Part shown: one piece after another, positions 52,028 through 63,489 of the stretch
How positions within the stretch are numbered: position 1 is the first letter of the stretch
How the letters are laid out: each line of letters starts with the position of its first letter
DNA from: Aliiglaciecola lipolytica
GTDB lineage: Bacteria; Pseudomonadota; Gammaproteobacteria; Enterobacterales; Alteromonadaceae
Assembly: GCF_018860635.1 (NCBI RefSeq)
Contig: NZ_JAHKPT010000035.1
Coordinates: forward strand, 248,001 to 312,000
DNA length: 64,000 nucleotides
Direction of reading: 5' to 3'
Position numbers and translations under genes: made by a program
Notes under the pieces: model-generated
Database searches by the model: none
Seen by the model: the letters and a program-made list of their open reading frames with translations, nothing else
What the model was told of the DNA's origin: nothing

Positions 52028-53665
52028 ATGAATGTAATTTTAAAGCTAATGCGACATGAATATACTGGCGCACAAATTATCGCGATAAATTCGTTATTTA
52101 TTGTATTTGTATTTAATTATTGTTTTTTAAATGGTGTATTTGCAGCCATTCAACCTAACAACTTGTCACAATGGAGTTTTTACGCTTCAGTTATTCTATT
52201 ATTGTTTAGTCTAACCATTATAATCACTAGTATTTTGGGAGGAATAGTTTTTCCCAGAACTATATCTGCGGTCACAGTGCTAGTGTCATGCTTATTGTTT
52301 TATGCAACTTTTCAATACGGTGTCATTTTTGATAAAAGCATGATTCAAAACATTGCTGAAACCAATTCTGGTGAAGCCTCATCTTATTTGAATATTAGTT
52401 TTCTTATCTACTTTATTCTGCTGGGAGTTGTCCCTGCAATATTGATGTTTAAAATAAAGGTTAAAGGAGATTTAAAAAGCCGAATAAAAAGTGTGTTAAC
52501 GATAAATCTGCTTGCACTAATCGTCACTGCTTCGACTGTTACTTTCCTGTATAAAGATTACGCAGCGGTAGGCAGAAATAATCATAATTTATTTAAGTAT
52601 ATTGTCCCTTTTGCATTTTATGATTCTGGATTTAGGTATTTACGAGATAATTATTTTTATCCCCCTTTGCCCTTTAAAGTTTTAGATAAATCGCCAACGA
52701 TCAAGCCGTCAAAACAAGGACAACAAAACTTAACAATAGTTGTGGTCGGGGAAACTGCCCGTGCACAGAACTTTTCGTTGAATGGTTATACTCGCAATAC
52801 CAATAAGTTTTTGGCGCAAACCCCAATACTCAGTTTTAAACAGGTAAGCTCTTGCGGTACTGCTACCGCAGTGTCTGTGCCATGTATGTTTTCTCGTTTA
52901 CCACGAAGCAAATACGAAAGTCGAGTGGCGAGTAGTCAAGATAATGCTTTAGATATAATTCATCGAGCAGGCGTGGACGTCACTTGGATTGATAATAACA
53001 GTACTTGTAAAGGGGTATGTGAAAGAGTGAGTGAAATTCGTTTTGATCCAACTCAAGACTCACCGTTGTGTGATGGTGATTATTGTTTTGATGAAATTCT
53101 TATCGAAAAATTGCAACAACAAATTAGCCAGCATAAATCCGACAATAAACTTATCGTCTTACATATGATCGGTTCCCATGGTCCTACTTATTTCCGGCGC
53201 TATCCCGATACATTTAAACCTTTTATGCCAGATTGTCCGCAAAGTGATATTCAACATTGCAGCGAAAACCAGTTAAAAAATACATATGACAATACTATTG
53301 CTTATACCGACTTTGTATTAAGTAAAGTTATTGCGGTTCTGCAGCAAAGTAATGTAGCCAATAAGTCCTTGCTGTACATTTCAGACCATGGCGAGTCATT
53401 AGGTGAAAATGGACTTTATTTGCATGGCTTTCCCTACAGCATTGCCCCTGAAGAGCAAACTCATGTGCCTATGTTGTACTGGAGTACTGAATTAGCGGAT
53501 GCTAATTTTAAAGACTGTATTTCCAGCAAATTGAATTCTGATTTCTCACAAGACAATATTTTTGACACCCTGTTAGGTTTAACCAATGTAAAAAGCAGCA
53601 TTTATCAACCAGAAATGGATATATTTCAGCAGTGTAGAACAACAACAATAATGGCTAAAAGTTGA
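52028..53665 (+). CDS. eptA: Lipid A phosphoethanolamine transferase
   Basis: 545-residue inner-membrane enzyme of the EptA/MCR family that adds phosphoethanolamine to lipid A phosphates, lowering negative charge. Five N-terminal TM helices (to about residue 185) precede a periplasmic sulfatase-fold domain. Catalytic features: VVVGETARAQNFSLNGYTRNTN (zinc Glu), the acceptor Thr in SCGTATAVSVPCMFSR, HMIGSHGPTYFRRYP and ISDHGESLGENGLYLHG (Asp-His zinc ligands). Paired cysteines of the family are present. Predicted PmrA-like control; transcribed separately from the ArnT-like operon. Confidence 0.96.
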   Translation: MNVILKLMRHEYTGAQIIAINSLFIVFVFNYCFLNGVFAAIQPNNLSQWSFYASVILLLFSLTIIITSILGGIVFPRTISAVTVLVSCLLFYATFQYGVIFDKSMIQNIAETNSGEASSYLNISFLIYFILLGVVPAILMFKIKVKGDLKSRIKSVLTINLLALIVTASTVTFLYKDYAAVGRNNHNLFKYIVPFAFYDSGFRYLRDNYFYPPLPFKVLDKSPTIKPSKQGQQNLTIVVVGETARAQNFSLNGYTRNTNKFLAQTPILSFKQVSSCGTATAVSVPCMFSRLPRSKYESRVASSQDNALDIIHRAGVDVTWIDNNSTCKGVCERVSEIRFDPTQDSPLCDGDYCFDEILIEKLQQQISQHKSDNKLIVLHMIGSHGPTYFRRYPDTFKPFMPDCPQSDIQHCSENQLKNTYDNTIAYTDFVLSKVIAVLQQSNVANKSLLYISDHGESLGENGLYLHGFPYSIAPEEQTHVPMLYWSTELADANFKDCISSKLNSDFSQDNIFDTLLGLTNVKSSIYQPEMDIFQQCRTTTIMAKS

Positions 53666-53775
53666 TTATTTGCTCCAATTTCAGTTAACCAATTTTATGT
53701 GAGGAATAAGAATAATTAAGGTTATTTCGAATATGTGAAATAAAAATTCTCAGGTATAAAGTGTATAGGCCGGAT

Positions 53776-53807
53776 AAACGTTTAGACGTCTAGACGTAAA
53801 GATGTTG
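53776..53807 (+). promoter_or_regulatory. Tandem MetJ boxes upstream of metA
   Basis: Four contiguous 8-bp met boxes: AAACGTTT, AGACGTCT, AGACGTAA and AGATGTTG, scoring 6, 8, 6 and 5 of 8 against the consensus AGACGTCT. MetJ binds two or more adjacent boxes cooperatively with S-adenosylmethionine. They lie 56 nt before the metA start. Confidence 0.85.
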
Positions 53808-53862
53808 ACTTTTGAGTGTGAATAGGCGAAATTTGTTTTCTTACAACCACATTGGAGAACTT

Positions 53863-54789
53863 ATGCCTATTCGAATACCTAGTGATCTTCCCGCCCAAGG
53901 GGTCTTGAACGCGGAAAATATATTCGTTATGGACAGCGAAGCCGCTGCTAAGCAAGACATTCGTCCTCTAGAAGTGGGCATTTTGAATTTAATGCCGAAT
54001 AAGATTGAAACTGAAGTTCAGATTTTACGACTTCTTTCCAATACGCCATTACAGATTAATATTGATCTTATTCGCATCGATAATCAGGCACCTAAGAATA
54101 CACCTAAAGCCCATATGGATGCCTTTTATTTGTCTTTTGATGACGTGGCTCATAAAAATTACGATGGGTTTATTATCACCGGTGCACCCATTGCTCACCT
54201 CGATTATGCTGACGTCAAATATTGGGACAAAATCACCACTATTATGGAGTGGACACAACGTCATGTGCAGTCTACTTTATATTCTTGTTGGGCGGCCCAC
54301 GCTGCCATGTTTCATTTTTACGGGCACAATCGTCAACTTCGAAACGACAAGCTTTCCGGTGTTTACACCCATAATGTGAACGAACCACACGATGCGTTAA
54401 TGCGCGGCTTTGATCCGCAGTTCAATGCACCCCATTCTCGTTTTGGGGAAATTCCCATCGACATATATAAAAGTGTTGAGGGGCTAAATGTATTAGCCAG
54501 TTCGGAAAAAACTGGGGCGTATTTAGTCGCCTCAAAAGATAAACGAATGGTATGCGTTACTGGGCACCCAGAATATGATCCTGAAACACTGGATCAGGAG
54601 TTTAAGCGTGATAGTAATAATGCATTAGCGCCGAAAATTCCAGAAAACTATTACGAAAATGATGATCCCAGTCAGCCCTATCATGTAACATGGCGCTCCC
54701 ATGGTTCGCTTCTGTTTACAAACTGGTTAAACTATTATGTTTATCAGACGACACCGTTTGATCTTGCTGATCTTCCAAGTAAAAAATAA
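53863..54789 (+). CDS. metA: Homoserine O-succinyltransferase (MetA family)
   Basis: Acylates homoserine at the first committed step of methionine synthesis. The ATG at 53863 with GGAGAAC upstream gives [23 protein letters not shown] (308 aa), the family start; GTG 53812 would overlap the operator region. The catalytic Cys is in [16 protein letters not shown], with [10 protein letters not shown] carrying the His-Glu. Acyl specificity (succinyl or acetyl) cannot be read safely from the sequence. First gene of the metA-metH-metH operon under MetJ boxes. Confidence 0.94.
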   Translation: MPIRIPSDLPAQGVLNAENIFVMDSEAAAKQDIRPLEVGILNLMPNKIETEVQILRLLSNTPLQINIDLIRIDNQAPKNTPKAHMDAFYLSFDDVAHKNYDGFIITGAPIAHLDYADVKYWDKITTIMEWTQRHVQSTLYSCWAAHAAMFHFYGHNRQLRNDKLSGVYTHNVNEPHDALMRGFDPQFNAPHSRFGEIPIDIYKSVEGLNVLASSEKTGAYLVASKDKRMVCVTGHPEYDPETLDQEFKRDSNNALAPKIPENYYENDDPSQPYHVTWRSHGSLLFTNWLNYYVYQTTPFDLADLPSKK

Positions 54790-54800
54790 GAGGTAATTGC

Positions 54801-55856
54801 GTGGCGCAAAATAACACCGAACAACTCTACTCCATTGCACAGCAACGAATTCTTATTCTTGACGGTGCAATGGGAACTATGATTCAACGGCATAAACTGG
54901 AAGAAGATGATTACCGCGGTGATCGATTTGTCGATTGGCATTGTGATGTCAAAGGCAATAACGACTTGCTTGTATTGAGTCAACCCCAAATTATTTATGA
55001 TATTCATTGCCAATATTTCGAAGCTGGCGCTGACATAATCGAAACCAATACCTTTAATGCTACCACTATCGCCATGGCTGATTATGATATGCAATCCCTG
55101 GCCAAAGAAATTAATATTGAAGCAACCAAGTTAGCCCGTAAAGCGGCCGATGAATACACCGCAAAAACGCCCGATAAACCTCGTTTTGTTGCGGGCGTCT
55201 TAGGACCCACAAACCGCACGGCTTCAATTTCTCCCGATGTAAATGATCCGGGCAAGCGTAATGTGAATTTTGATCAACTGGTAGCAGCCTACTCAGAAGC
55301 GACACACGGTTTGATTGAGGGCGGAGCTGACATAATTCTAATTGAAACTATTTTTGATACATTGAACGCTAAAGCGGCTGCCTTCGCAGTAGACACTGTG
55401 TTTGATGAGTTAGGTATTACTCTACCCGTTATGATTTCAGGTACTATCACTGATGCCTCTGGCCGTACTTTATCAGGGCAAACTGCTGAAGCTTTTTACT
55501 ATTCACTGCGACATATCAACCCTGTGTCATTTGGGCTCAATTGTGCCCTTGGACCGGATCTATTACGTCAGTATGTAGAAGAGATTGCTAACCAAGCTGA
55601 GTGTCTGGTTTCTGCGCACCCTAATGCGGGCTTACCGAATGAGTTTGGGGAATACGACATGGAAGAAGACGAAATGGCAGAACATATCCAAGAATGGGCG
55701 AAATCAGGATTGGTGAATATTGTCGGTGGATGTTGCGGCAGTACGCCAGAACATATTGCTGCAATTGCAAAAGCCGTAGAAGGCATTGCGCCTCGGGTTC
55801 CAGTCAAAAAAGAAGTTAAAATGCGCTTGTCTGGTTTAGAACCCTTTGTGCATTAA
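54801..55856 (+). CDS. metH: Methionine synthase, homocysteine-binding module (split MetH, N-terminal part)
   Basis: 351 residues, GTG start after AGAGG. Equivalent to the N-terminal homocysteine/zinc barrel of cobalamin-dependent Met[41 protein letters not shown], and the zinc cysteines in GLNCALGP and [11 protein letters not shown]. It ends at ...[10 protein letters not shown] exactly at the linker that joins this module to the folate module in E. coli MetH. A TAA follows, and the second ORF begins 12 nt later in the same reading frame. It must work with the downstream protein. Confidence 0.93.
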   Translation: MAQNNTEQLYSIAQQRILILDGAMGTMIQRHKLEEDDYRGDRFVDWHCDVKGNNDLLVLSQPQIIYDIHCQYFEAGADIIETNTFNATTIAMADYDMQSLAKEINIEATKLARKAADEYTAKTPDKPRFVAGVLGPTNRTASISPDVNDPGKRNVNFDQLVAAYSEATHGLIEGGADIILIETIFDTLNAKAAAFAVDTVFDELGITLPVMISGTITDASGRTLSGQTAEAFYYSLRHINPVSFGLNCALGPDLLRQYVEEIANQAECLVSAHPNAGLPNEFGEYDMEEDEMAEHIQEWAKSGLVNIVGGCCGSTPEHIAAIAKAVEGIAPRVPVKKEVKMRLSGLEPFVH

Positions 55857-55868
55857 CAGGAGTTTTTC

Positions 55869-58505
55869 GTGTCACAAGAACAACAAAATACCAGTGCTAC
55901 CTTTGTAAACGTAGGGGAACGTACCAACGTTACAGGTTCAGCAATGTTTAAACGTCTGATCCTCGAAGATAACTATGAAGCAGCGTTAGATGTGGCTCGT
56001 CAGCAAGTTGAAAATGGTGCGCAAGTCATCGATATCAACATGGATGAAGCCATGTTGGATTCCGAAGCTGCCATGGTACGATTTTTATGTCTAATTGCCT
56101 CTGAACCAGACATCTCTCGCGTACCTATTATGATTGACTCTTCTAAATGGAGCGTCATCGAAGCTGGCTTAAAGTGTGTTCAGGGGAAAGCGATAGTCAA
56201 TTCGATTAGCTTAAAAGAGGGTGAAGAACCCTTTTTAAAGCAAGCTAAATTATTGAAACGATATGGTGCAGCGACTGTTGTGATGGCGTTTGATGAAAAA
56301 GGTCAAGCCGACACACAAGCTAGAAAATACGAGATATGTGAGCGCAGTTATAAACTATTAACTGAAAAAATCGGCTTTCCACCTGAAGATATTATTTTTG
56401 ATCCGAACATTTTTGCCGTAGCAACCGGAATTGAAGAGCACAACAACTATGCGGTTGATTTCATCGAAGCGACTCGTCAAATAAAACAAAATCTACCGCA
56501 CTGTCATATCTCTGGTGGTTTATCGAATATTTCCTTTTCATTTCGCGGCAATAACCCAGTTCGCGAAGCAATGCATTCGGTGTTTTTGTATTATGCCATT
56601 AAAGCAGGCATGGACATGGCGATTGTTAATGCCGGCCAGTTAGAAGTTTACGACAATATCCCTAAGGAATTAAAAGACGCTGTTGAAGATGTGATTCTTA
56701 ATCGCCACCCAGATGCCACTGATAATCTATTGGCGCTGGCACCCAAATATCAAGGTGACGGCAAAGCGGTTGTAAAAGAGAATCTAGAGTGGCGTGAATT
56801 CCCAGTTAGTAAGCGTCTAGAGCACGCTTTAGTTAAAGGTATTACCGACTTTATCGTTGAAGATACTGAGGCTGCACGTTTAGAAGCTGAGAAACCTTTG
56901 CATGTTATCGAAGGTCCATTAATGGACGGCATGAACGTGGTAGGTGATTTATTTGGCGAAGGTAAAATGTTTTTACCTCAAGTGGTAAAATCTGCCCGAG
57001 TGATGAAAAAGGCTGTGGCCTACCTTGAACCTTACATCGAACTTGAAAAAGACCAAAGCAGTAGCAACGGTAAAATATTGTTGGCAACAGTAAAAGGCGA
57101 TGTGCACGACATAGGTAAAAATATTGTTGGTGTGGTTTTGCAATGTAATAACTATGAAATTATCGATCTAGGCGTAATGGTGCCGGCTGCTAAAATTATG
57201 CAAGTGGCCAAAGATGAAAACGTCGATATGATCGGACTGTCAGGGTTAATCACTCCTTCTTTGGATGAGATGGTACACGTCGCAAAAGAAATGCAACGCT
57301 TAGAATTAGATCTACCGTTATTAATCGGCGGTGCCACCACATCAAAAGCCCATACTGCGGTAAAAATTGAACAAAACTATCACGGACCTGTGGTTTATGT
57401 GCCTAATGCCAGCCGAGCCGTCGGGGTTTGTCAGAAGTTGATTTCGGATGAATTTAGACCTGAATACGTAGCGCAATTGCAAAAAGAATACGACGTCGTC
57501 CGAGAGCAGCATGCACGTAAAAAGCCCCGTTCTAAACCTGTAAGTTTAGCTGCCGCAAGAGAAAATCGTTTTGATTGTGATTGGCAGGTATATCATCCTC
57601 CAGTACCCAAAACTTTAGGTGTGCAAACGGTAAATGTTGAGTTATCGGAATTGGTTGATTACATTGATTGGACACCTTTCTTTTTAACTTGGTCGCTTGC
57701 GGGTAAATACCCACGAATTTTAGATGATGAAGTGGTTGGCGAAGAAGCTAAAAAGCTGTTTCACGATGCCACTACTATGCTGAAAAAGCTGTGTGAAGAA
57801 GGTAGCTTGGCTGCCAAAGGCGTGGTTGGCATCTTCCCTGCGAACCGTGTAGGTGATGATGTTGAAATTTATGCCGATGATAGTCGCCAGAAAACGATTC
57901 AGGTAGCTCATCATTTGCGTCAACAAACCCAAAAGCCAAAAGGGTTTAATTACTGTTTAAGCGATTACATTGCGCCCAAAGCCAGTAAAAAAGCCGACTA
58001 TATTGGCGCTTTTGCCGTTACTGCTGGCATAGGTGAAGATGAATTAGCTCAAGCTTACATTGATGATGGTGATGACTACAACGGTATTATGGTCAAAGCC
58101 ATTGCTGATCGTTTAGCAGAAGCCTTTGCTGAGTATTTGCATGCAAAAGTCAGAAAAGAAATCTGGGGTTATGCTGCAGACGAACAGTTAACTAATGAAG
58201 ATTTGATTCGCGAAAAGTATCAGGGTATTCGCCCTGCACCTGGCTACGCTGCCTGTCCTGAACATACTGAAAAACAAGTTATTTGGGATCTATTGGACGC
58301 TGAAAATGCGACCGGTATGCAGCTTACTGAGTCATACGCGATGTGGCCAGGCGCGGCTGTATCTGGGTGGTATTTCTCACACCCTGATGCACGCTATTTT
58401 GCAGTCGCTCAAATTCAACAAGATCAACTTGAGGATTACGCACAGCGTAAAGGATGGAGCTTGGAGTATGCTCAGAAGTGGCTTGCTCCGAATCTAAACG
58501 GCTAA
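55869..58505 (+). CDS. metH: Methionine synthase, folate, cobalamin and reactivation modules (split MetH, C-terminal part)
   Basis: 878 residues; GTG start 55869 with CAGGAG spaced 6 nt upstream. The folate (pterin-binding) barrel begins [20 protein letters not shown] and covers about 15-290. The cobalamin cap is at 300-390 and the B12 domain has [10 protein letters not shown] with the axial His413. The SAM activation domain lies at about 545-878, with [15 protein letters not shown] and the catalytic [17 protein letters not shown]. All that is missing relative to full MetH is the homocysteine module, encoded just upstream. Function as a two-subunit methionine synthase is inferred. Confidence 0.94.
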   Translation: MSQEQQNTSATFVNVGERTNVTGSAMFKRLILEDNYEAALDVARQQVENGAQVIDINMDEAMLDSEAAMVRFLCLIASEPDISRVPIMIDSSKWSVIEAGLKCVQGKAIVNSISLKEGEEPFLKQAKLLKRYGAATVVMAFDEKGQADTQARKYEICERSYKLLTEKIGFPPEDIIFDPNIFAVATGIEEHNNYAVDFIEATRQIKQNLPHCHISGGLSNISFSFRGNNPVREAMHSVFLYYAIKAGMDMAIVNAGQLEVYDNIPKELKDAVEDVILNRHPDATDNLLALAPKYQGDGKAVVKENLEWREFPVSKRLEHALVKGITDFIVEDTEAARLEAEKPLHVIEGPLMDGMNVVGDLFGEGKMFLPQVVKSARVMKKAVAYLEPYIELEKDQSSSNGKILLATVKGDVHDIGKNIVGVVLQCNNYEIIDLGVMVPAAKIMQVAKDENVDMIGLSGLITPSLDEMVHVAKEMQRLELDLPLLIGGATTSKAHTAVKIEQNYHGPVVYVPNASRAVGVCQKLISDEFRPEYVAQLQKEYDVVREQHARKKPRSKPVSLAAARENRFDCDWQVYHPPVPKTLGVQTVNVELSELVDYIDWTPFFLTWSLAGKYPRILDDEVVGEEAKKLFHDATTMLKKLCEEGSLAAKGVVGIFPANRVGDDVEIYADDSRQKTIQVAHHLRQQTQKPKGFNYCLSDYIAPKASKKADYIGAFAVTAGIGEDELAQAYIDDGDDYNGIMVKAIADRLAEAFAEYLHAKVRKEIWGYAADEQLTNEDLIREKYQGIRPAPGYAACPEHTEKQVIWDLLDAENATGMQLTESYAMWPGAAVSGWYFSHPDARYFAVAQIQQDQLEDYAQRKGWSLEYAQKWLAPNLNG

Positions 58506-58527
58506 CCTTATAAATAGTAGGTGACGG

Positions 58528-59115
58528 ATGTTCGATAACAAAAACTTTTCACAACCTTGTGAGAATAATAAGGCACCTATCTTAGAGCAACTGCTTGTGC
58601 ATTTTGCCAATCAAACCAAGGTATTGGAAATTGGTTCTGGCACAGGGCAGCATGCTGCATTTTTTGCACCTGCATTGCCACATCTAACTTGGCAACCGAC
58701 AGATATTGCTGACAACCACGCCAGTATTAATGCGTGGTTAGAGGAAGCAAAATGCACAAATGTGTTGCCTCCTGAAGAATTCTTCATTGGCAAAGATAGC
58801 TGGTCTTTTCAAGACGTAAACGGCGTTTTTAGTGCGAATACCACTCACATTATGCAGCCTCATGAAGCCCAATTGATGATGCAAACTGTCGCTTTAAATT
58901 TACCTGAAACTGGGGTTTTCTGTCAGTATGGCCCATTTAAATTTGACGGTAAATATACTAGTCAGAGTAATGCGCAGTTTGACCAAAGCCTACAACAAAG
59001 AGGTTTTGGCGGTATCCGTGACATTGCTGAGTTAAAAAACTGGGCCACGCCATTAACCTTAGACGATATGATTCAGATGACGGCCAATAATCATCTGTTA
59101 GTCTGGCGTAAGTAG
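58528..59115 (+). CDS. DUF938 family SAM-dependent methyltransferase-like protein
   Basis: 195 residues. The N-terminal CENNKAPILEQLLVHFA and SAM motif I VLEIGSGTGQHAAFFAPALP mark the DUF938 group of class I methyltransferases; motif GVFSANTTHIMQP and the C-terminal DMIQMTANNHLLVWRK agree. It follows metH by 22 nt with GGTGACGG upstream and probably shares the methionine transcript, which supplies SAM precursor. The substrate is unknown. Confidence 0.88.
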   Translation: MFDNKNFSQPCENNKAPILEQLLVHFANQTKVLEIGSGTGQHAAFFAPALPHLTWQPTDIADNHASINAWLEEAKCTNVLPPEEFFIGKDSWSFQDVNGVFSANTTHIMQPHEAQLMMQTVALNLPETGVFCQYGPFKFDGKYTSQSNAQFDQSLQQRGFGGIRDIAELKNWATPLTLDDMIQMTANNHLLVWRK

Positions 59116-59123
59116 TAACTTCG

Positions 59124-60266
59124 TTAGTCTTGTGATTTTTTAAACGGTAAGACTTCAGCTGCACTAATTTTATAGGCTTCAATCCCAGGGGCTTCTTGCT
59201 TAACAAAACGTGATACTGCGTCTTGGAAGGAGGGATCATCTAACCAGTGATTTGAATAACAAAATATCGGCTCAAATCCCCTTAGAATTTTATGTTCTCC
59301 TTGAGTGCCCGGGTTAAAGCTGGCTAAGTTTTGCTGGATACAGAATTCAATGCCTTGGTAATAACAACATTCAAAGTGCAGACCATCAAAGTCTTCTATT
59401 GCGCCCCAATATCGACCACACAACTGTGTTTGATCATATAAATAAAGTGCCCCAGCCACGGGGGTGTCATTGTGCGAAGCAATCACCAATAAGATGTTCT
59501 GTCGCATATTTTCGAGAATATTTGTAAAGAAAGATTTGTTTAAGTAACCACTATGACCGCTACGCTTTAAATAGGTCTGGCAATAGCAAAGATAAAAGAA
59601 ATCCATTTCTACTGAGGTTAAGGTTTCGCCATGAAAGCGTTTGACGGTTAATTCTTGCTGCGCAATTTTTTGTCTTTCTTTGCGCACACTTTTTCTGCGT
59701 CGGGCGGTAAAGGTGGCTATGAAATCATCAAAATGCTGGTAGCCACGGTTAAACCATTGAAACTGGACACTTCTTCGTTCCACTGCACCAAGGCCTTGCA
59801 ACTGTTGACTGACTTTTTCAAAGGGGAACAGAAAGTGTACAGAAGATGCGTCCAGGGCAGGCAATTGTTGTTTTATATACAGGTACATTTTTTCCAATAA
59901 CTTTACTGGGTCAGTTTTATTATTGGTTAACAAACGCGTACCGGTAACAGGTGTAAAGGGAATTGCATTGACTAATTTGGGGTAATACTGTTTGTGATAA
60001 CGCTGATATGCTTCTGCCCAAGCAAAATCAAACACATATTCGCCATAACTATGGCTTTTTTTGTACATTGGTAGGATACCGATAACCGCCTCATCCTGAT
60101 AAGCTACCAAATGATGAGGTATCCATCCTGTGTCACCGCCAACAGAACCGGATTGCTCTAAGGCCGCTAAAAATGGGTAACTACAAAACAGCGCTTGATT
60201 TTGATTTAAATCATCCCAGATCTGTTTAGGTACTTCGTCGATTGAATGAATAAATTGAAAAAACAA
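59124..60266 (-). CDS. GNAT-fold acyltransferase, DUF482/COG3146 family
   Basis: 380 residues. IHSIDEVPKQIWDDL at the start, ALEQSGSVGGDTGWIPHHL, FHGETLTSVEMDFFYLCYCQTYLKRSGHSGYLNKSFFTNI and FHFECCYYQGIEFCIQ-type blocks identify the COG3146 (DUF482) family, a double GNAT-like fold distantly related to peptidoglycan-modifying FemAB. Biochemical role is unknown. It is convergent with the DUF938 gene (8 nt apart at the stops) and divergent from recX (39 nt). Confidence 0.85.
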   Translation of the reverse strand: MFFQFIHSIDEVPKQIWDDLNQNQALFCSYPFLAALEQSGSVGGDTGWIPHHLVAYQDEAVIGILPMYKKSHSYGEYVFDFAWAEAYQRYHKQYYPKLVNAIPFTPVTGTRLLTNNKTDPVKLLEKMYLYIKQQLPALDASSVHFLFPFEKVSQQLQGLGAVERRSVQFQWFNRGYQHFDDFIATFTARRRKSVRKERQKIAQQELTVKRFHGETLTSVEMDFFYLCYCQTYLKRSGHSGYLNKSFFTNILENMRQNILLVIASHNDTPVAGALYLYDQTQLCGRYWGAIEDFDGLHFECCYYQGIEFCIQQNLASFNPGTQGEHKILRGFEPIFCYSNHWLDDPSFQDAVSRFVKQEAPGIEAYKISAAEVLPFKKSQD

Positions 60267-60305
60267 TACAAAGGTTCCGATGAATCAAGTTGATAGGCTA
60301 TTAAT

Positions 60306-60764
60306 ATGTCAGACAATGATGTGAAGATCATCAATCATTCTATTACTCGTCTGTTAGCTCGTCGAGAACATAGTCAACATGAGTTAGTCACAAAGCTCAC
60401 ATTAAAAGGCTTAGATAGCGGTTTAGTTAAACAGCAAATCGCCTTATTTGCAGAAAAAGATATTCAAAGTGATAAACGTTTTGTCGAAGCATTTATTCGA
60501 AATAGAGTGTTGAAAGGGCAGGGGCTTAAACGTATCCAAGTTGAGTTACAACAACATAATATTGACGAAATGATAGTATCAAACAGTTTTGCCGACTGTG
60601 AAACAGATTTTGCTGAGACAGCCATTCAAGCTTATCGTAAAAAATACGGTGATACGCCGATACGGGATTGGCAAGACAAACAAAAGCGCATGCGTTTTTT
60701 GCAATATCGTGGTTTTAATCACGAACAAATTCGAATTGCTTTAAAAGGCGAACCTAATGAATGA
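60306..60764 (+). CDS. recX: Regulatory protein RecX
   Basis: 152-residue inhibitor/modulator of RecA filaments, built of tandem three-helix motifs. SITRLLARREHSQHELVTKLTLKGLDSGLVKQQI and KDIQSDKRFVEAFIRNRVLKGQGLKRIQVELQQH are diagnostic. In most gammaproteobacteria recX follows recA directly; here no recA is present and a divergent GNAT gene takes that position, while alaS follows as usual. Moderate length; ATG start. Confidence 0.92.
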   Translation: MSDNDVKIINHSITRLLARREHSQHELVTKLTLKGLDSGLVKQQIALFAEKDIQSDKRFVEAFIRNRVLKGQGLKRIQVELQQHNIDEMIVSNSFADCETDFAETAIQAYRKKYGDTPIRDWQDKQKRMRFLQYRGFNHEQIRIALKGEPNE

Positions 60765-60891
60765 GAATGATCAATACAGCTTGACAAATTCACGGCTTAA
60801 CAAGGTTCCCTCATTTGTGGTATCGTTCGCCGCCTATAGCCTAATTAGCAAGCATTGTGCTTGTCCGACAACTTTTAAATCAGGAAAATGA

Positions 60892-63489
60892 ATGAGTAAA
60901 ACTACCGCTGAAATTAGACGCGCCTTTTTGGATTATTTTGCCAATCATGGTCATCAAATTGTTCCCAGTTCTTCATTGGTCCCGGCGGATGACCCTACGC
61001 TTTTATTTACCAATGCAGGCATGAACCAATTTAAAGATGTTTTTCTTGGTACTGAAAAGCGACGCTACAACAAAGCAACGTCTTCTCAGCGTTGTGTCAG
61101 AGCGGGTGGAAAGCATAACGATTTGGAAAATGTTGGCTACACAGCGCGACATCATACATTTTTTGAAATGCTGGGGAATTTCAGCTTTGGGGATTATTTC
61201 AAACAACAAGCTATTCACCATGCTTGGACGTTCCTAACCGAAGTATTAGGCCTACCTAAAGAGAAACTATTAGTCACCATTTATCATGAAGACGATGAAG
61301 CTTTTGATATATGGAACAAAGAGATTGGTATTCCAGCAGATAAAATTATACGCATCGCAACCTCAGATAACTTTTGGTCAATGGGAGATACTGGCCCCTG
61401 CGGACCGTGCTCCGAAATATTTTACGATCACGGAGAACATATTTGGGGTGGACGTCCAGGTACGCCTGAAGAAGACGGTGACCGTTTTATTGAAATATGG
61501 AACCTAGTTTTTATGCAGTTCAACCGAACTGCCGATGGCGTCATGCACCCGCTACCTAAACCTTCAATTGATACGGGTATGGGGCTTGAGCGTATTTCCG
61601 CGATTTTGCAGAACGTTCACAGCAATTATGAAATTGATATCTTTCAGAAGCTTATTGCCGCTGCAGCAAAAATTGTGGGCTCAACGGACTTAGAAGACAA
61701 ATCCTTACGAGTGATTGCAGACCACATTCGTTCATGTGCATTTTTAATTTGTGACGGCGTTATGCCATCGAATGAAGGTCGCGGTTATGTATTGCGACGT
61801 ATTATTCGTCGTGCCGTAAGACATGGATATAAGTTGGGCGCGAAAGATATTTTCTTTTACAAGTTGATTGACGAGTTAGGAGTTCAAATGGGTGAAGCTT
61901 ACCCTGAACTCATTGATCAAAAACCGGTCCTTGAAAAAGTGCTCAGAGTTGAAGAAGAGCAATTCTCTCGTACCTTGGAACGAGGTATGACTATACTCAA
62001 TGAAGCATTGTCAGAATTAGAGGGAGAAGTTGTTCCTGGAGAATTGGCATTTAAACTTTATGACACTTATGGGTTCCCTGCTGATTTAACCAATGATGTA
62101 GCCCGTGAAAAAGGTTTTACTATCGATCAAGATGGTTTTGATCAAGCGATGGCGCAACAACGGGAACGTGCTCAGCAAGCGAGCAACTTCGGTAAAGATT
62201 ACAATGAAGCGATTCATGCTAAATCAAGCAGTGAATTTGTTGGTTACGAATTAGTAGCTGATCGCGCTGAGGTTGTCGAGTTATTCAATGACAAAGGCGC
62301 TGTCACTGAAATCAAAGCTGGTGATTCTGGTATTGTAGTGCTTTCAAAAACGCCATTCTACGCGGAATCTGGTGGTCAGGTCGGGGATACTGGATTACTC
62401 AAAGGTGACTCTGCAGAATTTAACGTGTTAGACACCGTTAAGCTAAATGATGCTGTTGCTCACAAAGGTATCGCGAATAAAGATATTAAAATTGGCGATG
62501 TTGTTGATGCTCAAGTTGAAGCTCAACGTCGCTCAGCAATTAAGTTAAACCACAGTGCTACTCACTTAATGCATGCGGCGTTAAAAACTATCTTAGGTGA
62601 GCATGTTAACCAGAAAGGTTCATTGGTGGACGCAGAGCGTTTACGTTTCGATTTTTCTCATTTTGAAGCGGTTACGCCTCAGCAAATTTTGGAAATCGAG
62701 TCACTCGTCAATCAGCACATTCGTTTGAATCATCGTCTAGATACTAAACTAATGGGCTTAGAAGAAGCTAAAAATGCCGGTGCTATGGCGTTGTTTGGTG
62801 AAAAATACGACGAAAACGTGCGCGTAGTATCGATGGGACCGTTTTCATTGGAACTTTGTGGTGGTACTCATGTCAACCAAACAGGCGACATTGGATTATT
62901 TAAAATAGTCAGCGAAAGTGGCATTGCATCTGGCGTACGACGAATAGAAGCGATTACTGGTCAAGCAGCATTACAATATGTGCAAGATCAATCGAAATTA
63001 ATTAGCAGCATCTCTGGTCTATTAAAGTCAGAGGCTGCGAATTTAGAAAATAGAATCGTTGCTGTAGTTGATCACACCAAAGAGTTGGAGAAGGAATTAT
63101 CTAAGCTTAAGCAGAAAATGGCTGCTCAAGCTGGAACTGATTTGGCGTCTAAGACTACTGATGTAAAGGGGGTGAAAGTACTTTCGACTAAAGTTGAAGG
63201 TGTAGAATCTAAAACTTTACGTACAATGGTCGATGACTTAAAGAACCAAATCGGCAGTGGTGTCATTGTTTTAGGTTTACCAGCAGATAACAAAGTGAGT
63301 GTTATTGTTGGTGTGACTAAAGATCTAGTTGGCAAAGTTAAAGCTGGTGAATTAGTTAATTATGTAGCCAGTCAAGTAGGCGGTAAAGGCGGCGGGAGAC
63401 CCGATATGGCGCAAGCCGGAGGGAGTCAACCTGAAAACCTTGATGCCGCTATTAACTCTGTACATAGTTGGTTAGAAGAGCGCTTATAA
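60892..63489 (+). CDS. alaS: Alanyl-tRNA synthetase
   Basis: Charges tRNA-Ala and edits Ser/Gly mischarging. The 865-residue protein starts [31 protein letters not shown]. Class II catalytic motifs are in the first 250 residues ([29 protein letters not shown]). The editing domain has the zinc ligands HSATHLMH and ELCGGTHV. The C-terminal C-Ala part has a coiled coil and ends [18 protein letters not shown]. All motifs look intact. recX-alaS-csrA is a conserved order. Confidence 0.98.
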   Translation: MSKTTAEIRRAFLDYFANHGHQIVPSSSLVPADDPTLLFTNAGMNQFKDVFLGTEKRRYNKATSSQRCVRAGGKHNDLENVGYTARHHTFFEMLGNFSFGDYFKQQAIHHAWTFLTEVLGLPKEKLLVTIYHEDDEAFDIWNKEIGIPADKIIRIATSDNFWSMGDTGPCGPCSEIFYDHGEHIWGGRPGTPEEDGDRFIEIWNLVFMQFNRTADGVMHPLPKPSIDTGMGLERISAILQNVHSNYEIDIFQKLIAAAAKIVGSTDLEDKSLRVIADHIRSCAFLICDGVMPSNEGRGYVLRRIIRRAVRHGYKLGAKDIFFYKLIDELGVQMGEAYPELIDQKPVLEKVLRVEEEQFSRTLERGMTILNEALSELEGEVVPGELAFKLYDTYGFPADLTNDVAREKGFTIDQDGFDQAMAQQRERAQQASNFGKDYNEAIHAKSSSEFVGYELVADRAEVVELFNDKGAVTEIKAGDSGIVVLSKTPFYAESGGQVGDTGLLKGDSAEFNVLDTVKLNDAVAHKGIANKDIKIGDVVDAQVEAQRRSAIKLNHSATHLMHAALKTILGEHVNQKGSLVDAERLRFDFSHFEAVTPQQILEIESLVNQHIRLNHRLDTKLMGLEEAKNAGAMALFGEKYDENVRVVSMGPFSLELCGGTHVNQTGDIGLFKIVSESGIASGVRRIEAITGQAALQYVQDQSKLISSISGLLKSEAANLENRIVAVVDHTKELEKELSKLKQKMAAQAGTDLASKTTDVKGVKVLSTKVEGVESKTLRTMVDDLKNQIGSGVIVLGLPADNKVSVIVGVTKDLVGKVKAGELVNYVASQVGGKGGGRPDMAQAGGSQPENLDAAINSVHSWLEERL

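Noticed and set aside
55854-55868. metH as a pseudogene broken by a nonsense codon
   Set aside because: The break falls at a domain boundary, the linker is longer than in fused MetH and has a well-placed RBS and GTG, and both parts keep all catalytic motifs.
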